From Deltaproteobacteria bacterium (GTDB lineage: Bacteria > Myxococcota_A > UBA9042 > DTJE01): DNA of 64,000 nt. Shown here piece after piece: positions 59,834 to 64,000 of this stretch. Under the pieces are notes generated by a model. It did no database searches and was not told the DNA's origin. It saw nothing but the letters and a program-made list of their open reading frames with translations. The position numbers and the translations under genes are program-made. Location of the stretch: NCBI GenBank assembly GCA_029555025.1, contig JAKPTZ010000045.1:1-64000 (forward strand), given 5' to 3'. Position 1 is the stretch's first letter. Each line of letters begins with the position of its first letter.

Positions 59834-61648
59834 ATGACAAACATAAATGAACTGCGGGCAAAGGCCCACTGGCCGCCGGGATGGAACGCCGCGCGCTTCC
59901 TGATTCTGGCCCAACCATGGCTGCCGGTTCTGCGGGCGGATGCGGACATCGAATCCATCCGCAAAACCCTTCTTGATCGAATCAACCTTCGTCATTTCGA
60001 GACATATTCCGACGACCACGACATTCACGACCTCGATCGTGTCATCGTTCGCGATTGCGCCCGCGCCTGGCGGGGAATCCTTCATCCGCGAAGCGAGCGG
60101 CTTGCCGGTCTCAGCGTGCTCAAGTGCATGATCGATGTCGCGACAGGTCACCCGCGTCCCGACCTTGAAGATGGATTCTGGGCAGAAATCTGCCACCTGC
60201 TTCTCGGACTCGAGGGATTTGTCAGGCTGCACCAGTCGGACAGCCTTCTTTCCCGCAACGGCCTTTCGGGACGGCAGGCGGCAATCATGCGCTCAGCCGA
60301 ACTGGACAGGCTCTCGGTCGTCATGAACAAGGCTTCCGGACGCTTTTCCTGCGGCCTGGAGCCTGAGATGATGAATCAGCGCGAGAACCGCGTGAAAGGA
60401 ATCCTCAAGGAACTGGACGCGACCGAGGACGACTGGCTTGACTGGCGCTGGCACCTTAAGAACCTTGCAACCGGGGCCGAGAAACTTTCAAGAATTGCCA
60501 CCATTACCGATGTTGAACGCAAGTGCCTTGACCAAGCTGCCAGGGCCGGAATCCCGGTCGCGGTGACTCCATATTATGCGTCCCTGTTCTGTGACCGGCC
60601 CGGTGACGCCGATCGCGCGATCCGGGCCCAGGTTATTCCACCGGAAAGCTATGTCGACAGCTTCAACAATGAAGCCGGTGGATGCGGTCCGTACGATTTC
60701 ATGCGCGAGAACGATACGTCGCCGGTGGATCTGATCACCCGGCGTTACGCGTCGATTGCGATTTTGAAGCCGATTAACACGTGTCCCCAGATATGCGTCT
60801 ATTGCCAGCGTAACTGGGAAATCGAATCACCCGACGCCCTGGAACGCATCTCCCCGCGGGATCGGATGGAAAACGCGATCGCATGGCTGGATAACCACCC
60901 GGGGATCCATGAAGTGCTCGTGACCGGCGGCGACCCGCTGATGATGGATAATCGATCACTTGGACGTATTCTCGAAGGCATCGCCAGGATCCCGCATGTC
61001 GAAAGAATCAGGATCGGGACCCGGACTCCAGTGACGCTGCCGATGCGCATCGACGACGACACGGCAAGGATGCTCGGCTCCTTTAAGAGTCCTGGATTCC
61101 GCGAGATCTGCCTGATGACGCACGTGGAGCATCCATCCGAGGTGACACCCGACTTCGTCGAGGCGGTTTCAAGGCTGCGCGACGCGGGCGTGCCGGTTTA
61201 CAACCAGCTTGTTTACACCTTCTTCGTCTCAAGGCGTTTCGAGGCCGCCAGCCTGCGCAGGCTTCTGCGCCGTTGCGGGGTCGATCCGTATTACACGTTC
61301 TATCCGAAGGGCAAGGAAGAGACGGCCGAGTACCGCGTGCCGATAGCCAGGCTGCTGCAGGAGCAGAAGGAGGAATCCCGACTTCTCCCCGGTCTGGCCA
61401 GAACCGACGAGGCCGTCTACAACGTGCCCGGACTTGGCAAGAACTACCTGAACTCCTGGCAACACCGTGACCTTATCTCAATCAGGCCGGACGGCGCCCG
61501 GGTTTACGAGTTCCATCCGTGGGAAAAGAAGATATCGTCGCAGGAAACCTGGGTGGGCGACGACGTCCCGATCCTTGGATACCTGTCAAGGCTCGCGTCG
61601 ATCGGCGAGGATCCGGAAGAATACGACAGCATCTGGTACTATTTCTGA
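59834..61648 (+). CDS. KamA-family radical SAM aminomutase, long form, glutamate 2,3-aminomutase-like specificity residues
   Basis: NTCPQICVYCQRNWEI (CX3CX2C), LVTGGDPLMMDNRSLGRILEGIARIPHVERIRIGTRTPVTLPMRI, HVEHPSEVTPD; about 280-aa N-terminal extension. Confidence 0.9.
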   Translation: MTNINELRAKAHWPPGWNAARFLILAQPWLPVLRADADIESIRKTLLDRINLRHFETYSDDHDIHDLDRVIVRDCARAWRGILHPRSERLAGLSVLKCMIDVATGHPRPDLEDGFWAEICHLLLGLEGFVRLHQSDSLLSRNGLSGRQAAIMRSAELDRLSVVMNKASGRFSCGLEPEMMNQRENRVKGILKELDATEDDWLDWRWHLKNLATGAEKLSRIATITDVERKCLDQAARAGIPVAVTPYYASLFCDRPGDADRAIRAQVIPPESYVDSFNNEAGGCGPYDFMRENDTSPVDLITRRYASIAILKPINTCPQICVYCQRNWEIESPDALERISPRDRMENAIAWLDNHPGIHEVLVTGGDPLMMDNRSLGRILEGIARIPHVERIRIGTRTPVTLPMRIDDDTARMLGSFKSPGFREICLMTHVEHPSEVTPDFVEAVSRLRDAGVPVYNQLVYTFFVSRRFEAASLRRLLRRCGVDPYYTFYPKGKEETAEYRVPIARLLQEQKEESRLLPGLARTDEAVYNVPGLGKNYLNSWQHRDLISIRPDGARVYEFHPWEKKISSQETWVGDDVPILGYLSRLASIGEDPEEYDSIWYYF

Positions 61649-61688
61649 CGATTATCGATTTGCCCCGGGATCGTTTATAATCCGGAGC

Positions 61689-63176
61689 ATGCGCATGAGC
61701 ACCGGACACACCCGAGTTTTGCTGACAGGCATCCTGCCCTGCCTTGCCATTCTTTCGTTGGCAGGCTGCGGCTCGTCGTCGGTCACGAACGACGCCCACA
61801 CCGATTCGGGTTCCGACGCCCCCGACGCAACTGACGCCGCCCTGGACGAAGGCCCTGCCGATGCCGGCCGTGACGCCGGCACAACGGGGGACAACTCGAC
61901 CGGCGATGACGGCCAGGCCGACTTAAGCGACATGGAACCTTTAGATACCGGTCCCGATGTCACTCCCTGGGACACCACCGACGACCACGGCCGGGATGAA
62001 GGCCTGCCAGACATTCCCGCCGACGGCGACGCCGGAATTGACGACGGTCAGCCCGACACCCCTGACACATTTTTCGATTCGCCCCCAGACCCCGGGGATT
62101 CGGAAGATATCGCGGAGTGCCCCGAGCTGGACTGCAACATCGACTGTCCGAAAGGCTTCAAGACGGACGGTGGCGGATGTCCGACTTGCCGGTGTCGGGA
62201 ATGCGGCGACATGCAGGACTGCTTCGGCCTGGCCGACTTCATGTGCGACAATCCAATCTGCACGTCGGGAGGGGACTGCACCTGCGATTGCGGGGAATTC
62301 GCCGATCACAACTACGTCTGTCCCGACGGAACCGTCATATGCATGGGAAGGTGCTCTGATTCCGGAGTCACGTTCATGCACGACGTCGAGCAGGAATGCC
62401 CCACGCTTTGCCAGGCCGGGCGGACGATCGACCTTCAGTGCCCCGACGGCCTGTTTCAACCCTGGTGCGAATGCAGGACGGACGACTGCCGCCCGGAATG
62501 CCGCAATATCGGCACGCCCGAAGAGGGCTGGTACCAGCCGTGCAGCGGCGAGGCATTGATGCTGACGAAGTGCCAGGGGCATCAGGTGTTTTGCGACAAA
62601 ATCGGTTCAAAATCGGAAGGCTGGTACGACACGGCAGGAAACAGGCTTTCCTGGACCGTCTGTTCTCCTGCCTGGGCATGCCGTGCGTTGTCAGACGCAT
62701 GTTCTTCGCTGGAATGCTCGGGCTCTGAACCGTCTGGCCAGATCAACTGTCCCGACGGAAGGTCATCCCAGTTCTGTTCATGCACAAGATCAGGTGCCAT
62801 GGAATGCCCCGCCAACCCGCAGGCAACATGTGGAAATCACTGGCGCGGATGCGCCAGGGCCGGGGAATTTCTTCGGACTGATGCGTGGCTGCAGTGCTGC
62901 CCCGGAACGCTGCGCCTGCGACCGATCCGCGATATCGATGGAACGTGCGTCCCCGATGACACAAACCCCGCGGGCTCCTGCAGCGAATGCGGCGATGGCC
63001 TGTGCGAATCCCCCGAAGACCGCTGCAACTGCCCTGAAGACTGTCTTGATGGCCTTTTTCCCGGCTATCCCGGTTCCCCGTGCCTGCGCGACACCGAATG
63101 CCCGCCCGACCTCGTATGCGGAAATCCTTCCGGCCATTCCGGCTTCTGCGTGGCCGGAGATACCCGAAGGCGCTAG
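61689..63176 (+). CDS. Cys-rich lipoprotein with long Asp-rich linker
   Basis: [30 protein letters not shown]; acidic linker; many Cys; [20 protein letters not shown] repeat-like module. Confidence 0.75.
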   Translation: MRMSTGHTRVLLTGILPCLAILSLAGCGSSSVTNDAHTDSGSDAPDATDAALDEGPADAGRDAGTTGDNSTGDDGQADLSDMEPLDTGPDVTPWDTTDDHGRDEGLPDIPADGDAGIDDGQPDTPDTFFDSPPDPGDSEDIAECPELDCNIDCPKGFKTDGGGCPTCRCRECGDMQDCFGLADFMCDNPICTSGGDCTCDCGEFADHNYVCPDGTVICMGRCSDSGVTFMHDVEQECPTLCQAGRTIDLQCPDGLFQPWCECRTDDCRPECRNIGTPEEGWYQPCSGEALMLTKCQGHQVFCDKIGSKSEGWYDTAGNRLSWTVCSPAWACRALSDACSSLECSGSEPSGQINCPDGRSSQFCSCTRSGAMECPANPQATCGNHWRGCARAGEFLRTDAWLQCCPGTLRLRPIRDIDGTCVPDDTNPAGSCSECGDGLCESPEDRCNCPEDCLDGLFPGYPGSPCLRDTECPPDLVCGNPSGHSGFCVAGDTRRR

Positions 63177-64000
63177 GTCAGGCTGGGCCTCCTGATTTTC
63201 AGAAGGTCGAACCACACGACGGAAAGCATGCCGGTTCCCAGGCTCATCAGCAGATCCGGGACGTGGGGCGGCGCGAAATGGAACAGATCCCGCGCAAATG
63301 GAACAAACATTATCACCGGCAGCAGAATGACGGTTCCAGCCAGCACCCACACAAGCGCCCGGTTACCGACCCTTAGCATTGACCACATGGTTCTGGACCA
63401 CGAGCGGTTCACCATGATCAGGGCAAGAAAAGCAACGACGAGCGTTCCGAATGTGAGAGCCCGGGCGGCATCTTCAGAATGACTGCCGGTTGCCATCCAA
63501 TAGACCCCCAGACACGCCGCAAGCACGCTGAATCCCTGAAGCAGCGCAACTCGAATGGACTTGAACGAAAACAGCCGCTGGGAACTGCCGCGGGGGGGCC
63601 GGGCCATGACATCCGACTCGGCATCCTCGGCCTCGAAAACCAGCGAACAGGACGGATCAATTATCAATTCCAGGAACACAATATGTATTGGAAGCAACAG
63701 AAGCGGCCAGGAACTGAAGAATACCGGAATCATGGACAGGCCGATAATCGGGATGTGAACGGCGACAATGAACGTGATTGCCTTCCGGATGTTGTCGAAC
63801 ACCCGGCGTCCCAACCTCACGGCATCAACGATCGAACCGAAGTCATCGTGTGTCAGAACCAGATCCGCCGCCTCGCGCGCGACATCGGTTCCGCGTCCAC
63901 CCATGGCGATGCCGATATGTGCGGCCTTCAGTGCGGGAGCATCGTTCACGCCGTCACCGGTCATCGCGACGATCTCGCCGTTCTGCTTCAGCGCCTGTAC
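63173..64000 (-). CDS. Cation-translocating P-type ATPase (C-terminal part; 5' end beyond window)
   Basis: [46 protein letters not shown] followed by C-terminal TM helices; frame open to window end. Confidence 0.95.
   Translation of the reverse strand, partial: VQALKQNGEIVAMTGDGVNDAPALKAAHIGIAMGGRGTDVAREAADLVLTHDDFGSIVDAVRLGRRVFDNIRKAITFIVAVHIPIIGLSMIPVFFSSWPLLLLPIHIVFLELIIDPSCSLVFEAEDAESDVMARPPRGSSQRLFSFKSIRVALLQGFSVLAACLGVYWMATGSHSEDAARALTFGTLVVAFLALIMVNRSWSRTMWSMLRVGNRALVWVLAGTVILLPVIMFVPFARDLFHFAPPHVPDLLMSLGTGMLSVVWFDLLKIRRPSLT

Overview
The window is a high-GC bacterial chromosome segment. Its Asp/Ala/Pro-linker lipoproteins, one MYXO-CTERM-like C-terminus and TSP3-OmpA proteins resemble Myxococcota/deltaproteobacterial-type lineages (inference). 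I can support about 44 protein-coding genes and one tRNA-Leu(TAG). Most are housekeeping: coaBC, udg, tdk, ruvCAB-yebC, metK, dapB, ettA, uup-like ABC-F, chorismate mutase/DAHP synthase, glnA and a DnaJ-type chaperone. These are interspersed with large secreted lipoproteins and hydrolases. The strongest candidate for an undescribed system is a two-gene nitrogenase-like module at 22686-24594. It pairs a canonical-looking NifH-family reductase with a single short NifD/K-like partner that lacks the usual N-terminal Cys-bearing region. A divergent 124-aa ORF of unknown function lies next to it, across a palindrome-rich intergenic region. Other notable items: a large zincin-like lipoprotein with HGVGH in place of HEVGH; a long KamA-family radical-SAM protein whose specificity residues look glutamate-type rather than lysine-type, near glnA; a compact Dam-like methylase plus PD-(D/E)xK nuclease pair beside an AT-rich, structured intergenic region; an orphan 3,5-diaminohexanoate dehydrogenase; a pteridine-reductase-signature SDR; and several palindromic or regulatory-looking intergenic elements. 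All family calls come from motif reading and memory. No database search was run.
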